Part shown: positions 32,398 to 44,184 of the stretch, piece after piece | Layout: the number at the start of each line of letters is the position of its first letter | Position numbering within the stretch: the stretch's first letter is position 1 | Assembly: GCF_001625305.1 (NCBI RefSeq) | Contig: NW_017804353.1 | Coordinates: 52,875-116,874 of the forward strand | DNA length: 64,000 nt | Reading direction: 5' to 3' | From: Branchiostoma belcheri | Taxonomy: Eukaryota; Chordata; Leptocardii; Amphioxiformes; Branchiostomatidae | Notes under the pieces: model-generated | Databases searched by the model: none | What the model was told of the DNA's origin: nothing | What the model saw: the letters and a program-made list of their open reading frames with translations, nothing else | Made by a program: the position numbers and the translations under genes

Positions 32398-35300
32398 GTA
32401 AGTTTTCACAAGTTGCACCGTTTAACAACAAGTTTGGATCAAACACGGCTGTCGCGGCGTCTTTATAGTAATAAGGAATCCCATCTTTTCTTTGAAACTG
32501 TTTTCTGTCTTCCCTGGAGTTGTAATTTTTCGAGCGAAGTCTAGATAAATAAAAATGGGGAGGGGCCAAAGTTCCCCCTTGTGACTTTATAATGACTGAA
32601 TGAATTTAATTATGATAACTTTACGTTGGTTAAGGTCTTAAGGACATAGACGGATTTCTGTAAAGGTGAACAGACTCAATGTCATGTCAATCATCGCTCT
32701 TTTAGACACTGCCAAAACGATTAAGTTAGGGCCATATAACTTGTAAGGTTGAGTGTCTTTGGCACCAGAGCTTATGTTATTTGTTTATTTGGATATAACG
32801 TTTACGTTAGCTGTACAAATTTTAATACAATGGAGGCAGAGTGACAAAACAGATGATAGTTTAAATCACCTTTACAAATTGTCTCCCCCAACAACACACA
32901 GAAATATGCCAGAAATACATCGATTCAAATGAACTCCAGCAGAAATTTATACTTCCTGTGTGTGTTGCACATGCAGGGGTGTCAAACTCGGAGATTCAAG
33001 GACAAATCTTAAAAGAAAAGAGGGAGTAGTGTTACACTGGGGTTCAAGTTCACATTGTAATTGCGCTGGTGTCGTAAGCTGGCTGCCCAGGTTCCACACG
33101 GGTTCAATTCCCGGCGTCCCAGGAGTCAGGGGTTTTCCTGTTTCTACTCGTCCCTATTTTTTTCATAGAGAGAGACAGGAGTGGGGATGTGCTGTGGACG
33201 TGGTCCTACCCTTCTGTAAGTCAGGAGCAGCGTGATGTCTTCACCAGGAAGTCCCAGCTGTCCGCCGACCCCGCCAACATTCCCCCGTTTGTGTACGGGC
33301 AGTGGCGCCGGCAGTGGTACTACATCAAGTCTGCTCAGGTGCAGGACGGAGACCCACTGCCTAAGGTACATGTACTACTCTACTTTCTTTCTTTTTCCTT
33401 TTTTTTTTCTTGGCTTGGCTTCGTGTACTACGAGTACTCTACTACTAACTTTGTAACCACATTGATGACCACAGTCAAACCTGTACATTTTTCAGTGATT
33501 GGCCAATGTGACCACTTATTGTAGCCTGGTTTCCAAACCTATCTTAGCTCTCAAATCATCCTCTCTGCAAATTTAAAAAATCTCACTACATGCAGAGAGG
33601 GTAAAAGACTTGGGATCTAAATAAAAACAGGTAACCAGACTACACTAGTACTTATTGGTGATTTCTTAGACTATAGTTAGTGAATTTTTCCCATATTGAC
33701 ACAAGTCCTATCTTCATTGAGAGAATATTTTCCATTGACACAAGCATTAAGAATCCTGTCTACAATGTCCACCTGTTAATTTATCAGTCCCTGTGAGACC
33801 CTTGATGAAACTTTTTTTCAGGTGACACACTTTTCCCTAGTCATCGTGTCTAAAGACTTTAACCCAGAGAAGTACGAGACATTTTCCCGTATCTTTTCCC
33901 TTGATAATAACCTCACCATGATTCTGTATTTTCAGGTGATCCACTTTTCCCTAGTAATCGTGTCTAAGGACTTTAACCCAGAGAAGTACGAGACATTTTC
34001 CCAGATCCTGTTAGTCCCTTAGAGAATTTTTTCTATTGAGACACGCATTAAGAATACTGTCTACAGTGACCACCTGTTATTCTATTAGTCCCTGTGAGAC
34101 CCTTGATTAACTTAAGATGAAATTTTTTTCAGGTGACACACTTCTCCCTAGTCATCGTCTCTAAAGACTTTAACCCAGAGAAGTACGAGACATTTTCCCG
34201 TATCCTGTGCAAGGCGTATGCTCGCACGGGCAGCCCGGCCGCCATGCTGCAGTTCTACCTCGCTGTCGTCACGCGCGGCTCCTGTCAGAGCGAGGAAAAC
34301 GGAACCTTCCTCGTGAAGGAGTTCGACCCCAGGAAAGCGTACGCTGCGGGGTCTGTCAAAGGTAACAGAACAAACATTGAATGAGGGCCTGCAAGGGGGG
34401 GGGGGAGTCCCAACAACGCTCTACGCTGAATTCGGAAACCTCTCGATTACGCTTTACGATACATTCCTAGTGGCTACAATGCAGTACGTAGAATTAAGAC
34501 AGAGAATTTTCATCTTTTTCTTTCTTTCCTTGTTCCTATTTTATTTTGCTTTACTTTTCCAAAAAAATTTCTTTCCATAAACCTATATCACAAGTGATAT
34601 CTGTGCCAGTCCTAATAGATGGTTATAATGTTCAATGTCTGCTGCAGACCTAGTGAGCAGGTTTGGAGTGGAGAGTATCCTGATCTACACAGCCGTCCTT
34701 CTCAAAAAGAAACTGGCCGTCTACCATCCTCACCTGGACGGCCTCCTCCAAACTGTCAGGTAGGGCAAAGGTCAAGCTGAGCACCTGTGGGTACAATGTA
34801 GCAAAACTTGAGTCCAGCTAACAATTCAGGCCAAAAAATAGTAAAATTTAGCCAAATAGGAGAATGATTGCCCGAGTTAAAGCTGGTTAGTTGAATAGAG
34901 TTTGCAGTAGAATACAGCAACACACCAAACTACATGTAGACCAAAATGTTTGCCTTTGTTGTAAGTGCATTTTTTAGAAACTGCATTTCTTTGAGTAGTC
35001 ACTAGGTGGGGCCACAATGACACTCTCTACACAGCTCTCCATGTGCACTTTGTTTTGCCCTATCCTCTACCTTGGAGGTAGAAATTCACACTACCCTCCA
35101 TGCCTCTACCAGGCCTGTCCAAGGGGATATTAATACTAAAATTTGGTAACATTGGGATCAATAATTTGTTAGAGAGTGAGCCTACTCTAGTAAGGGTTCA
35201 AAACAAGCTGCCAATTATTTTAAAGTCTTGTATATATTTCTTAGATTAAGCCACAAACTTCAATCTCTCGCTGGCTGAAGCTAATTGACCCACTGCCTAA

Positions 35301-38300
35301 GCGGGCATCAACTGTCGGGTGGTACAGCCGCTAGGAGTGTGATTTAGTCATGCTTTAGTCATTCAGTAAATAAATGTAATTTCTGCCAAATGTCTTGCTC
35401 TTGTTTTCACAGAGCATTCCCCGCCTTTGTATGGCACAGACAAAACTGGAACATCCTGTACCCTAACGTTGATCTTGTAGAGGAAGAGTTGGATGACCTG
35501 AAGTCGTCAGGACACTACATCGCTGGTTTTACAGACCCAATGGTGGAGAGCAGGACGGATCTGTACGACGTGTTTGTGAACCTGTCTGACAGCGAGGTTT
35601 CAGTCGCACCGCAGGCAAAAGGTGTGAAGAATAAACTTCAACAGTTACTTAATTCAAGAGTATGAAATATTTATTTAATATTGCGAAGGTAAACATATTG
35701 TTTTTTCTCTGTTTCTTCTTCCTCTTCTTCTTCAAACAAATAAGGTCAATGACCTGAGCCAGACGTCTGTCACCATGGTAACTGCTGTTGGGTTACATTG
35801 TGTTGCAATTTTATAGCAGGAGGGATTTAGACTCCTGTCACCATATATATGAATGTGTTTGAGTAAGAATTAACAGAGCAGGCCATATGCGAAGGAAATT
35901 ATGCATTTGCTTTGCAAATGTTACCTTTCTAGTGAAGTCTTTCATTTCGTCTCTTCATGTTGAAAGGAAAATTCATCATTGTTTTGTCAAATTTTTTTCT
36001 CCCAGAATCCATGGCGATGGGTAAGATCCACAAAGACATCGCCATGGCGATGGTGCAGTGTGCAGAGGATGATGGGATGGAGAACCAACAGGTCATCAAG
36101 GTAAGCCACTGTACATCAGGGAATGAGGTAATGAGTCGCACTGAATCTGCAGACAATGTCTTTCAGTTTGTCACAAATTTTAGTAGAAGTAAATGTTTAG
36201 ATGAATACATATTATCATTACTGGTAGATCTGCTTAAGATTGTGAATGTTAGAATTAGGCCAAAAAAACAACAACAGCAATCCTTAATGCTGCTTATTAA
36301 CTGCCTTTTCCTCCAATCTTGTTTGTTTGTTTGTTTGTTTATTGTTTGTTTGTTTGTTTGTTTGTTTGTTGTTTGTTATAACTGCTCAAATACCTTTAGG
36401 CCTAACATGCCAGATTTGTAATGTCACAATCCCCATAAGACCAAACTTAAAGTTTCAATCCACTGACACTGGGAAGGACCCCTTCAGTACTCTTTTCAAG
36501 ATGTTAGTTTTGTAAGGTCATCGACTGCTATCTTAACCCCAAATACCCTTAAGGAGTCCCTTAATCCTGCTTGCATCTTAAGACTTTGTCCTCAGCCCTG
36601 CCGCTGAAGGAGTGCTTCTTCCAAATAAGGCGACATGCCCCCCTCCCGCCTGGGTCCTCCTGGGCTGTTCTATTTCTATTCTTCCCCTCGACCTTCGCTT
36701 AAAGGTCAGACCTTGCTAATTTGGTGAAAACAACGAAGCAGGTATTTTATCTTTGGCAGTGATAAAGGATGTGACGTCTAGTCTGCGGATTTGATCTACG
36801 TAAAAGTTGTTGTCTCCAAATTTTGCTACCCCAGAAATTTTGGCTACTGTTCGTAAATACAGTTACTATATGATATAAATCTGATATTATAACTAAGGTC
36901 TTTGACCATCAAGCTCTCAACTCTATGTACATTTGGGTCCATTTCTAAAGCACTATCGTATGCTAACAGCTGAGACATTCTATTATATAGTAGAGGGGAT
37001 TCATTCCTCAACCGACATCTCGCACACGCAGTCGTCCCTCAGTAAGACATCGTTTCCGCATAGTTCCCTCCGTAGTGCTTATAGAACTGGGGGTTTGGTG
37101 GTCTTCGGCTGTTTTCTGATAAGCCCAGTTAAAAAAATGAGGGTAATGCAACCAGGCCTGCTATGTTGTCTATATGCAATCAGAAAATAGCACAGAAAAG
37201 CTACCAAAGACCACGAACGGCACGAAGACCCCCCAAACCCCCAGGTTTTGGCATGCTATGGAGGCTAACTTTTATTCAGCCTGTCACACGACCGGTTTTG
37301 CCTGTGTGGCTTCTTCAAGTGTACAGTGGCTAAGTCAGCCGAGAGAGTGTACAATACCATAATGAGAAACAAGAAGCCCTGGGCTTATAAGTATGCCTGT
37401 CTGGTATGTTGTGTTGACCTGTAAATAAGGCTTCAGTAGTTTTCCAGTTCTTAAGGTTGTTGATCCGACTTCCGTTTGGGCTAATTCTGTCAACATTAGA
37501 GTCAAATGGCCCATTAGGATATTTACCAGACTATTATGTATATGTGCTGTCAGTAAACTAGAACAGAGAGTGTTCCAATTCAGGGCTCCAGCCAGCTTGA
37601 CATTTTTTCTGGTTAAGCCCAGGTTTATCATTGGATTTTGGGAGGGAAGTGCCGTAGGCGCTGTCAATCTAGGGGGGTCCACGGGGCATATGCATGCTTC
37701 TCCAGGAAATTTGGATTTTCAAGCCTTCAAAACGCAATTTCCCGCATTTTGAGACTGAGGCAAGTCGTGATGTTGTGAGAGTTCTTGTTGGTGGTCCTTT
37801 GGATGTTTTCATATTTTTTTACCCAAGATTTTTGTTAATTTTGTGTGTAGGGGTTGACGGATTGGTTTAAAAAAAATTTCCGTCACATGGCACAAAGATA
37901 TGGTAAGGCCATACCAATTTGATTTGATTTGATTTAATTTGATTTAAAAATATGAAGTGACAGGGCAAAAAAAAAAACAGGCCAAGGCACCCTATGATAG
38001 CTGGAAATGTTACAATATGAGCCATGAAGTGAACATACCAGGCTGGTTTATAATCAAAACAATAGATTTTGAACTTTTAATGAAAAACTTTAACAACTAG
38101 GAAGAAAAGGACTTTCTTCAACCATTGGGGCCAAAATATGTCTTTCATTGAGCATTTTGCAGTTAATTTAGAACCTAAAAAAAAATTTTTTTTTTTTTTT
38201 TGCAAATCAGAAAAAAGGGACAGAGTGAATCCGAGAAACAACGAATTAAATTGGTGTGGCCTAATTGATGGGAAAACAGGTGCTAGCTGGTGTTCCAATT

Positions 38301-39265
38301 GCTGGACATGGTGCTTAGTGAAAGGGAAACTGAGTAAGGCTGGGCGGAACTCAGGTTTAATCTCTTGGGAAGTAGAGTTTGTAGTTACTTTCAACTCCTT
38401 AGATCAAGATAACTCCCAACTAAACAGGTGCTTAGATAACAGCATTGCTACATGTGTGTATTAGACATGGACATTCGTGGCCTAGTATTCACCCCATTAT
38501 ATTCTAGCCCTTGTCTGTTTCTGTGATTGCTGATTTCTGCAGGAAAGTCAGGCACCCATCCCCATTTAAAGGTTTCGCCTGTATGTCAGAAATTATGTTG
38601 AAAATGGATTATTTCTTTGAAGTTCCGTGCTGTCAATGATCAATCAATAAGTCAAAGTTTATTGCTCAACAATTGTAGCAGGGACAATGTAAAGGATGGC
38701 TACCAATGCCAGCCTTACATTGATGAAGGTTAGACATCCAGGTAAACAATATTCAAAGTAGATAACTTCTGGACATTTTAAGTGACACTCTGTCACTCTT
38801 CTTCAGCCCAAACCAACACTAATATAATCACATGTGAAGAAACTGGAAAAAAAAACAGTTGAACATGACAAAGACTTGTAAGTGGCACTATTATGTAAAT
38901 GAGGATCCTCAGTGCTCTCAATTCATTTAGTGATGCTGAAGAAGAGTGTCGGATGTCACTTGAAATGTCCGAAAGTTATCTCGAGTCAGTTATTTATCCA
39001 GTAGTAAACTTTTTTTTCTTTGAAGATACCTGCCATAGATCTCCAACAAAACTCACACCTTCTGTGCATTTTTGTCCACCTTCTGCAGGAAATTGCAGTG
39101 AAGACAAAAGAGCTGCTGAACAAGGTCAAGTCCTTGGCCACCCCTGCCGAAGAGGGTGGGAAACCCCTCATCACCCTGGATGCCCTGAGAGAAAGAAAGA
39201 TGGCGCCGGCCAACGAGAACTTCTTATTCAGCCTGGCAGCGGCAGAGGGGCTAGCAGAACTCTGA
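32358..39265 (+). CDS. DENND10: DENN domain-containing protein 10 (FAM45A)
   Basis: Seven exons, 352 residues (human 357), all phases consistent. Blocks: MAALADLVAASLIERDRSGD (exons 1-2), VLWTWSYPSV, FVYGQWRRQWYYI, VTHFSLVIVSKDFNPEKYET, LCKAYARTGSPAAMLQFYLA, SCQSEENGTFLVKEFDPRKA, LVSRFGVESILIYTAVLLKK, FPAFVWHRQNWNILYP, IAGFTDPMVESRTDLYDVFV, MAMGKIHKDIAMAMVQCAED and a final PANENFLFSLAAAEGLAEL. DENND10 is an atypical DENN protein implicated in late endosome and exosome traffic (family knowledge). It is divergent from SURF2. Odd: two partial copies of exon 3 lie just upstream of the real exon. Confidence 0.95.
33050..33140 (+). repeat. Possible tRNA-related SINE fragment
   Basis: CGCTGGTGTCGTAAGCTGGC followed by GGGTTCAATTCCCGG resembles tRNA A- and B-box regions. 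It lies in DENND10 intron 1, and its ends are unclear. Confidence 0.4.
33169..33365 (+). CDS. DENND10: DENND10 exon 2
   Basis: Acceptor TTTTTCATAG; donor GTACAT; phase 1 in, 0 out. Encodes RDRSGDVLWTWSYPSVSQEQ through FVYGQWRRQWYYIKSAQV. Confidence 0.93.
33719..34020 (+). repeat. Two partial tandem copies of DENND10 exon 3 and its acceptor
   Basis: Copy 1 (33,822-33,893) and copy 2 (33,936-34,010) each begin with an intact TTTCAG acceptor and repeat the first 72-75 nt of exon 3 (THFSLVIVSKDFNPEKYETF), with few changes, then diverge without a donor. Intron flanks before copy 1 (33,719-33,821) and before the real exon (34,021-34,132) are also homologous. Copy 1 runs open through copy 2 to a stop at about 34,019. 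Confidence 0.9.
34133..34361 (+). CDS. DENND10: DENND10 exon 3 (real copy)
   Basis: Acceptor AATTTTTTTCAG; donor GTAACA; phase 0 in, 1 out. It is the only copy that continues into LCKAYARTGSPAAMLQFYLA and SCQSEENGTFLVKEFDPRKA. Confidence 0.94.
34648..34759 (+). CDS. DENND10: DENND10 exon 4
   Basis: Acceptor TCTGCTGCAG; donor GTAGGG; phase 1 in, 2 out. Encodes DLVSRFGVESILIYTAVLLK and KKLAVYHPHLDGLLQTV. Confidence 0.94.
34760..35412. other. DENND10 intron 4
   Basis: Non-coding; no exon or distinct repeat recognised. Confidence 0.5.
35413..35621 (+). CDS. DENND10: DENND10 exon 5
   Basis: Acceptor TTGTTTTCACAG; donor GTGTGA; phase 2 in, 1 out. Encodes RAFPAFVWHRQNWNILYPNV and SRTDLYDVFVNLSDSEVSVA. 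Confidence 0.94.
36006..36100 (+). CDS. DENND10: DENND10 exon 6
   Basis: Acceptor TTTCTCCCAG; donor GTAAGC; phase 1 in, 0 out. Encodes ESMAMGKIHKDIAMAMVQCA and ENQQVIK. Confidence 0.93.
36318..36371 (+). repeat. GTTT microsatellite
   Basis: About 54 bp of TGTT units with two interruptions. Confidence 0.9.
37061..37267 (-). mobile_element. Foldback MITE (TAGCCTCC family), copy 3
   Basis: Inverted copy with a diverged left end (TAGTTCCCTCCGTAG) and a right end GGCATGCTATGGAGGCTA. Contains an extra AAAAAAATGAGGGTAATG segment at the centre. Confidence 0.75.
37907..38261. mobile_element. Harbinger-like MITE with TAA duplication
   Basis: Left end GGCCATACCAATTTGATTTG; right end ATTAAATTGGTGTGGCC; TAA on both sides. 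A 3-bp TTA/TAA duplication with GG..CC ends fits the PIF/Harbinger type. Confidence 0.7.
39089..39265 (+). CDS. DENND10: DENND10 exon 7 and stop
   Basis: Acceptor ACCTTCTGCAG; phase 0; stop TGA. Encodes EIAVKTKELLNKVKSLATPA, LITLDALRERKMAPANENFL and FSLAAAEGLAEL. Confidence 0.95.
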   Translation, partial: EIAVKTKELLNKVKSLATPAEEGGKPLITLDALRERKMAPANENFLFSLAAAEGLAEL

Positions 39266-39930
39266 TAGGAACACCACCGTTGGATACAATAAAATTAGGA
39301 CATTTGTATAATATCTTCCAAAAAAGTGATTATGATGGAAATAGAAAAACTATGTACACTGTATTATGATATAAAGAGGAAAGTACATGATGAAATTTGA
39401 AAATTTGTAAAATAGCTTTCAAGTGAATGATTATGACAAAAATAGGAACACAATGAAGACTAAAGTACATGTATGATTGTAAAATTTGATACTTAGTTCA
39501 TGTAACGTTATCCCACCTAGAATCTCTTTGGAAATTTTGAAAATAGTTTCCTGGGTCAAAGCCACAACATATTGTTAGAGATGCAATAAATGTTACTCTG
39601 TTAGATACATGTATATTGTATTTGCATTCCAAATTTAGATGTTTCATCATATACGAATAAGTATGACTTATGCTGTCAAATGTTGAATACAAACTGTACT
39701 GTTTTGTAAGACAGTTTCTATTATTAAAAAGAAATGAAACCTATTAGAAAAATTTTTAAAATACATGTAGTTAGATCTATCTACACAAGGGAAGAGTTTT
39801 AAAAAGGTGAGTTACTAGTACTACATTTAAAGGATAAACTAATTTAGTGAAATTTTTTTCAAGTATGAAAATCTATAGTGTTGAAAGAGTTTTGAAACCA
39901 ATAAAGCTGAATATAGGAGAGACTTCTATA
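39266..39930 (+). other. DENND10 3' UTR
   Basis: Non-coding. Candidate poly(A) signals are AATAAA at 39,288-39,293 (only 23 bases after the stop) and at 39,900-39,905. The distal one is in a more typical position. Confidence 0.5.
39900..39905 (+). terminator. DENND10: Poly(A) signal of DENND10 (distal)
   Basis: CCAATAAAGCTG about 635 bases after the stop. Confidence 0.45.
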
Positions 39931-40613
39931 CTAGACGATGCCCCCATTTTTTACATTTCTGGCACAACTTTAGGTATGATAGGCCATTAATTCATCACTA
40001 TCATTAGGTAAAAAAAGGATGAAAGGATGCCCTTATGTATAGTAGCTCTTTGAATCACTTTCACCTAATGCTAATAAATAATCTGCCACCAAACGTTGTT
40101 GTTACATATTGAGGCCACAAATCGGTAGGTGGAGGTTAGGCCAAGGACTTTTGGTCATCAAATCAGGATCAATTTTTAATCAGAACATTGAGAAAGAACT
40201 AGTGATTAATCAATCACACAGGCATCTTTCTGGGAAACGAAGCGGAAACGAGATAGTAAAAAAAAAGTTTATTCATCAACATTACAGAAATAAAATATAC
40301 ATGTGAATTGTGTTAACATTACACAGAACTAATAGCACACTGTACAATGTATATAACAACGTAAATTTGACCACCAAACAATTATTATATATAAAGCCTT
40401 CTTGGTGTAATTAAAAGGAAAGAGTTTTCAGTCTGGTTGTCTGTGTTCTGAGAACTGTGATACCTGTTACTAGACTTATATATATTAGTATGGTTAGCTG
40501 TGACATCTGAGTCGTTCTGTCAGTGTAACCAGGTGCCTGTTTTCAAAATCAGGAAAAAAATTAATGCATGCTAGGATGTCATCCACAAAGTTTACTTTCT
40601 GTGGCCCAAGTGA

Positions 40614-41025
40614 AAATCTGTCTGATAATGACACACAACTATAATCTGCAAGCAGATCCTAGGGTGGCAAATTACAGTATCAAATTGGCCAGGCAGTATC
40701 GACAGAAAGGGTCCAATACGCCACCCAAGGATATAACAGTCCAATACGCCACCCAAGGGTGTATTGGTGTCTTTTGTCACCCTAGGATCTGCTTGGAGAC
40801 TTAGCCTCCATAGCATGCCAAAAACTGGGGGTTGGGGGTCTTTGGGAGCTTTTATGTGCTATTTTCTGATTGCATATAGACAACATAGCTGGCCTGGTTG
40901 AATTACCCCCGTTTTTAGAACTGGGCTAATCAGAAAACAGCCAAAGACCACCAAACCCCCAGTTCTATAAGCCTGCTATGGAGGCTATTAAAGATTATGG
41001 TTTTGTGTCATTATCAGACAGATTT
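40614..41025. mobile_element. Three-layer nested composite of inverted-repeat elements
   Basis: Outer arms AAATCTGTCTGATAATGACA (40,614) and its reverse complement (to about 41,025) enclose a GATCCTAGGGTGGCAA foldback (40,648-40,799) followed at once by a TAGCCTCC foldback (40,802-40,987). The outer element was evidently split by the insertions. Confidence 0.75.
40802..40987 (+). mobile_element. Foldback MITE (TAGCCTCC family), copy 4
   Basis: Ends TAGCCTCCATAGCATGCC and GGAGGCTA. Part of the composite at 40,614-41,025. Confidence 0.85.
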
Positions 41026-41898
41026 ACAAAGCCATGTATTCTACTGGGAGGTTACTGACAAGGTGACATTGCTTCACACAGAGATTAATGACTGACATTT
41101 AAAGGCATTTCCATTCTTTCATCTGAGAGTTCAGTACACTACTGGCCATGGCAGGATGGAGTGATAAATGAAATTATGTCCCCAAACAGGGAGGAAAAAT
41201 CAAAAGATGCGTGAGAGGACTTTGCCCAATCTGGCATTACATGGTCACTGATAAATTGTGTCCTTATATTCATGAGCCATGATAATTCAATATCTTGCTT
41301 CTCAATTTTTTTGCAGGGAAAGCCTGAGCACATTAAATAGAAATAAAAATAACAAAAGAATTTACAGGCAACTAAACATTTTGAACTACTGATGCATTAC
41401 TGAACAAAACAAGAACTGAATCATCTCAAAAGACAAGGATATTCCTAAACTATTGATGCCATGGCGCCAAAATATGAACATTTTATGCTTGATGAATGAA
41501 AAGAAAATTAAGTGACGATCGGATAAACAAGAAATTGACTTGGAGCGGCCTTACAGGTATGTGTTGTAGGGGAAATACAGATTAAACTGTAGGGATTATT
41601 GTATCATTGCATGATCCAGTGACAGATTAACATAAGTCTCAGAGTGAGGTATTATAATCCGCACAAATGTAGTGTTTTGGATGACAGCTGCACCTATTTC
41701 TGCCCGGTGTTATGAAAGATTGATGATGATTGGTGACAATGGTGGTAATTTGCAAGTAAAGAAGTTGCTCTGAATCTGAGCCCTACTTATTTAGTAAGCC
41801 ATTTGTAAAGCGAGAACGACATGAAAGAATATATTATCCAGCTCAGGAAATCTTTCATAGCTACAAGATGTCTTATTGGAGTGCAAGGTTTATGTTTA

Positions 41899-42315
41899 GG
41901 CCACACCGATTTAATTTTATGGATGACATCCTCTGAAGACCCCCAAACTAGTGCGCGCGGGCGAAAAAAATAAAAATCCGGCCAAAAATAAAAATGCTAC
42001 AAAACCACAGGAATACAAACCTGGTATTGTGAATTTGGCGCATTACATAGCGACGTATACGACAGGCCGACACATGCTGGATTTTTGCGGAATATATGAA
42101 TCGACACTGCTGTACGTATGTACTGAGTTCTTGAGTCTTGGAGCTTCGGTAGCCTGGCTGCCGTCAACCAGAGTTATCACCACCATGCACTACCCAGGCC
42201 TAAAGCCAGGCCAGAGCCTCGGAATACGTGATCTTTTTTTTTTTTTTTTTTTTTGAGATCGGGCGAAAATCAATGCGCGCGCGGATGTCATCCATAAAAT
42301 TAAATCGGTGTGGCC
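41899..42315. mobile_element. Harbinger-like MITE with perfect 33-bp terminal repeats
   Basis: The left end GGCCACACCGATTTAATTTT and the 13 bases after it match the right end exactly in reverse complement. TTA flanks both sides. Subterminal GCGCGC stretches face each other as well. A T run of about 22 is near the right end. A 101-codon open frame (from 41,951) covers most of it but resembles no known protein. Confidence 0.85.
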
Positions 42316-42768
42316 TTAGTGTTAGACCATGTACTAACGTTACATGTATTCGAACAGGGGTTCAAGTAGGCTTTGGCTTTAATTTTGCACGTTTTAGGCA
42401 TTTTATCGGGCTCTTATTTTTTTTTACGCCAGCCTACGCCAGCCTAACAAATGAAATGGTAACTGTCTGGCAAATGCATACTGCCTGGCCAAGTCGTTGA
42501 GCCACCAAAAGAACTGCTTGGAGATTTAGTAAAAAGTGTTATGGAAAACAGGTCAAGACAATATCATAAAATACGCAAAAACCGTCCCAGATCTGAAGAC
42601 AAGGACAGGGTGTGATTACCAGTATTAGCGGCGTTATCAAAGGGCACTGATATGAGTCTTATACAAATGTTTTTGTCTGTCATCCGTCCGGCCCATTGGC
42701 GGCGTCGCAGTACAGTGATACTTTATAAGGCTGTTCGGAATGGGCGTTTTAATGTAATCTCCTAGTCC

Positions 42769-42925
42769 TAGCCTCCATAGCATGCCAAAAACTGGGGGTT
42801 TGGGGGGTCTTCAGGGTCTTTGGGAGCTTTTAATGTGCTATTTTCTGATTGCAGAAAGAAAACAGCCGAAGACCACCAGACCCCCAATGCAGTTCTATAA
42901 GCCTGCTAACCGTAAACGGAGGCTA
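42769..42925 (+). mobile_element. Foldback MITE (TAGCCTCC family), copy 5, deleted
   Basis: Shorter copy lacking the central ATAGACAACATAGCC part; a few extra bases (CCGTAAAC) interrupt the right end. Confidence 0.75.
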
Positions 42926-43384
42926 GCACTAGTGATACTTTATAAACCTGTGCAGGCCTCCGCCGGGTGGCCGTTTTGATGTAATCTTCGAAGTTCGAAC
43001 CAAACAGGTCTTTTAGTGGCTACAAAGACAGACAGTCAGACAGATACCTTTCTTCAGGCAGTAGGGAAAAGGTAACTGTCTGGCAAATGGATACTGCCTA
43101 TTAAAATCTGTCAAAGCCTGAGGTTCAAAAGGAAATCTCTATCTTTGCAGCTACCGCCTCACGTAGAAGAACTTTATTACACGACAGCATATGTTTTACA
43201 TGGCGTATGGCAACAACTACTACATTTTGTAGTATTGAACGGAGCACAAAAACTATAGAATAAAAGAATAGACAATACGGGGCCAGCATAAGTCTTTATA
43301 GAATGTTACAATCGAGTGGGGCTAATCATGATTTTCTGTATTTTTAAATGACAAAGCAGTCTACCTAATTTGCTGGGTTTTGTT

Positions 43385-43556
43385 GATCCTAGGGTGGCAA
43401 AAGACAGTATCAGTATCAAATTGGCCAGGCAGTACCCATTCGCCAGAGAGGGTCCGCAGAAATTCGCAAGCATCAATGCATCATATACAAACTGAAAGTA
43501 ACAAACGGTGGCCCGAATGGATACTGTCTTTTGCCACCCTAGGATCTGCTTGGAGC
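43385..43556. mobile_element. Foldback MITE (GATCCTAGGGTGGCAA family)
   Basis: Left arm GATCCTAGGGTGGCAAAAGA followed by CAGTATCAAATTGGCC; right arm ATACTGTCTTTTGCCACCCT then AGGATC. Related copies are at 40,648-40,799, 51,744-51,890 and 55,521-55,692; fragments are near 42,455 and 43,070. Confidence 0.75.
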
Positions 43557-43890
43557 CTCAGAATTATGCAGTATGTACTATAAACAGTTTTTATTTGCTG
43601 ATAGATGATGCAGTTTAGTAGGTCATTGACCGGGCAAACATTTGTGGCGACACCTTGTGATACAAACAGCCTGCCGAATATGTCATCCAAGGGACACACC
43701 CCCAGGCATTAGCACATGTGGACACACCCACTCAACGGGACGTCCGGACCAAAAAACCCTGACACCAAAACCTAGTTCGTATTTACACATTTTATACACA
43801 GATTTACTCAAACAGCAAGGTATGTGGCAAGCAGCAACCTTGTCCGTCAAGTTTTGCCCAGTAAAGTGTGAATAAAGTGTTTAGAGTTGA

Positions 43891-44184
43891 TTGTGGGCCG
43901 CTGAAAACATGATGGTGCGTTTTAGCTCTCACGTGCGCATCCATGCACGTGGTCTAATCCGGGGGACAAAATGGTCCCACGGGAGATTGACCAATAGGAG
44001 CGCAGCTCTCTTACGTCAGGGGGTGATTTCTATGCTGCAAGAATGATAGGAGCGATCTGATTGGTCGGATTTCTTTCTTGACGTCACCTTGTTTTGGGCG
44101 GCATGTTGCTTGGCACGTAACCTGAAACGAGTGGGGAAAAGCACGAAATGCGCGCCTTTTTCCTCAGTTTTGAGCAGACCACAG
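43891..44184 (+). promoter_or_regulatory. IVNS1ABP: Probable promoter and first (non-coding) exon of the IVNS1ABP-like gene
   Basis: A locally GC/CpG-rich stretch with CACGTG-like and GCGCGC words ends in a good splice donor (ACCACAG, then GTGAGTGT at 44,185). No other nearby gene would need it. The link to exon 1 at 54.8 kb is inferred, not shown. Confidence 0.4.

Larger units (their letters stand above)
36101..39088. other. DENND10 intron 6, repeat-rich
   Basis: About 3 kb of non-coding DNA holding a GTTT microsatellite, a foldback MITE (37,061-37,267), a Harbinger-like MITE (37,907-38,261) and parts of the GGTAGTGGATGC repeat family (38,720-39,000). Confidence 0.6.
39931..43890. other. 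Intergenic region filled with small transposons
   Basis: No coding exon recognised between DENND10 and the presumed IVNS1ABP promoter. It holds a nested inverted-repeat composite, a Harbinger-like MITE, two TAGCCTCC foldbacks and the GATCCTAGGGTGGCAA foldback family. Confidence 0.6.

Noticed and set aside
41951..42256. 101-codon open frame as a gene
   Set aside because: It is contained in a MITE with perfect terminal repeats, resembles no known protein and runs into the poly-T.
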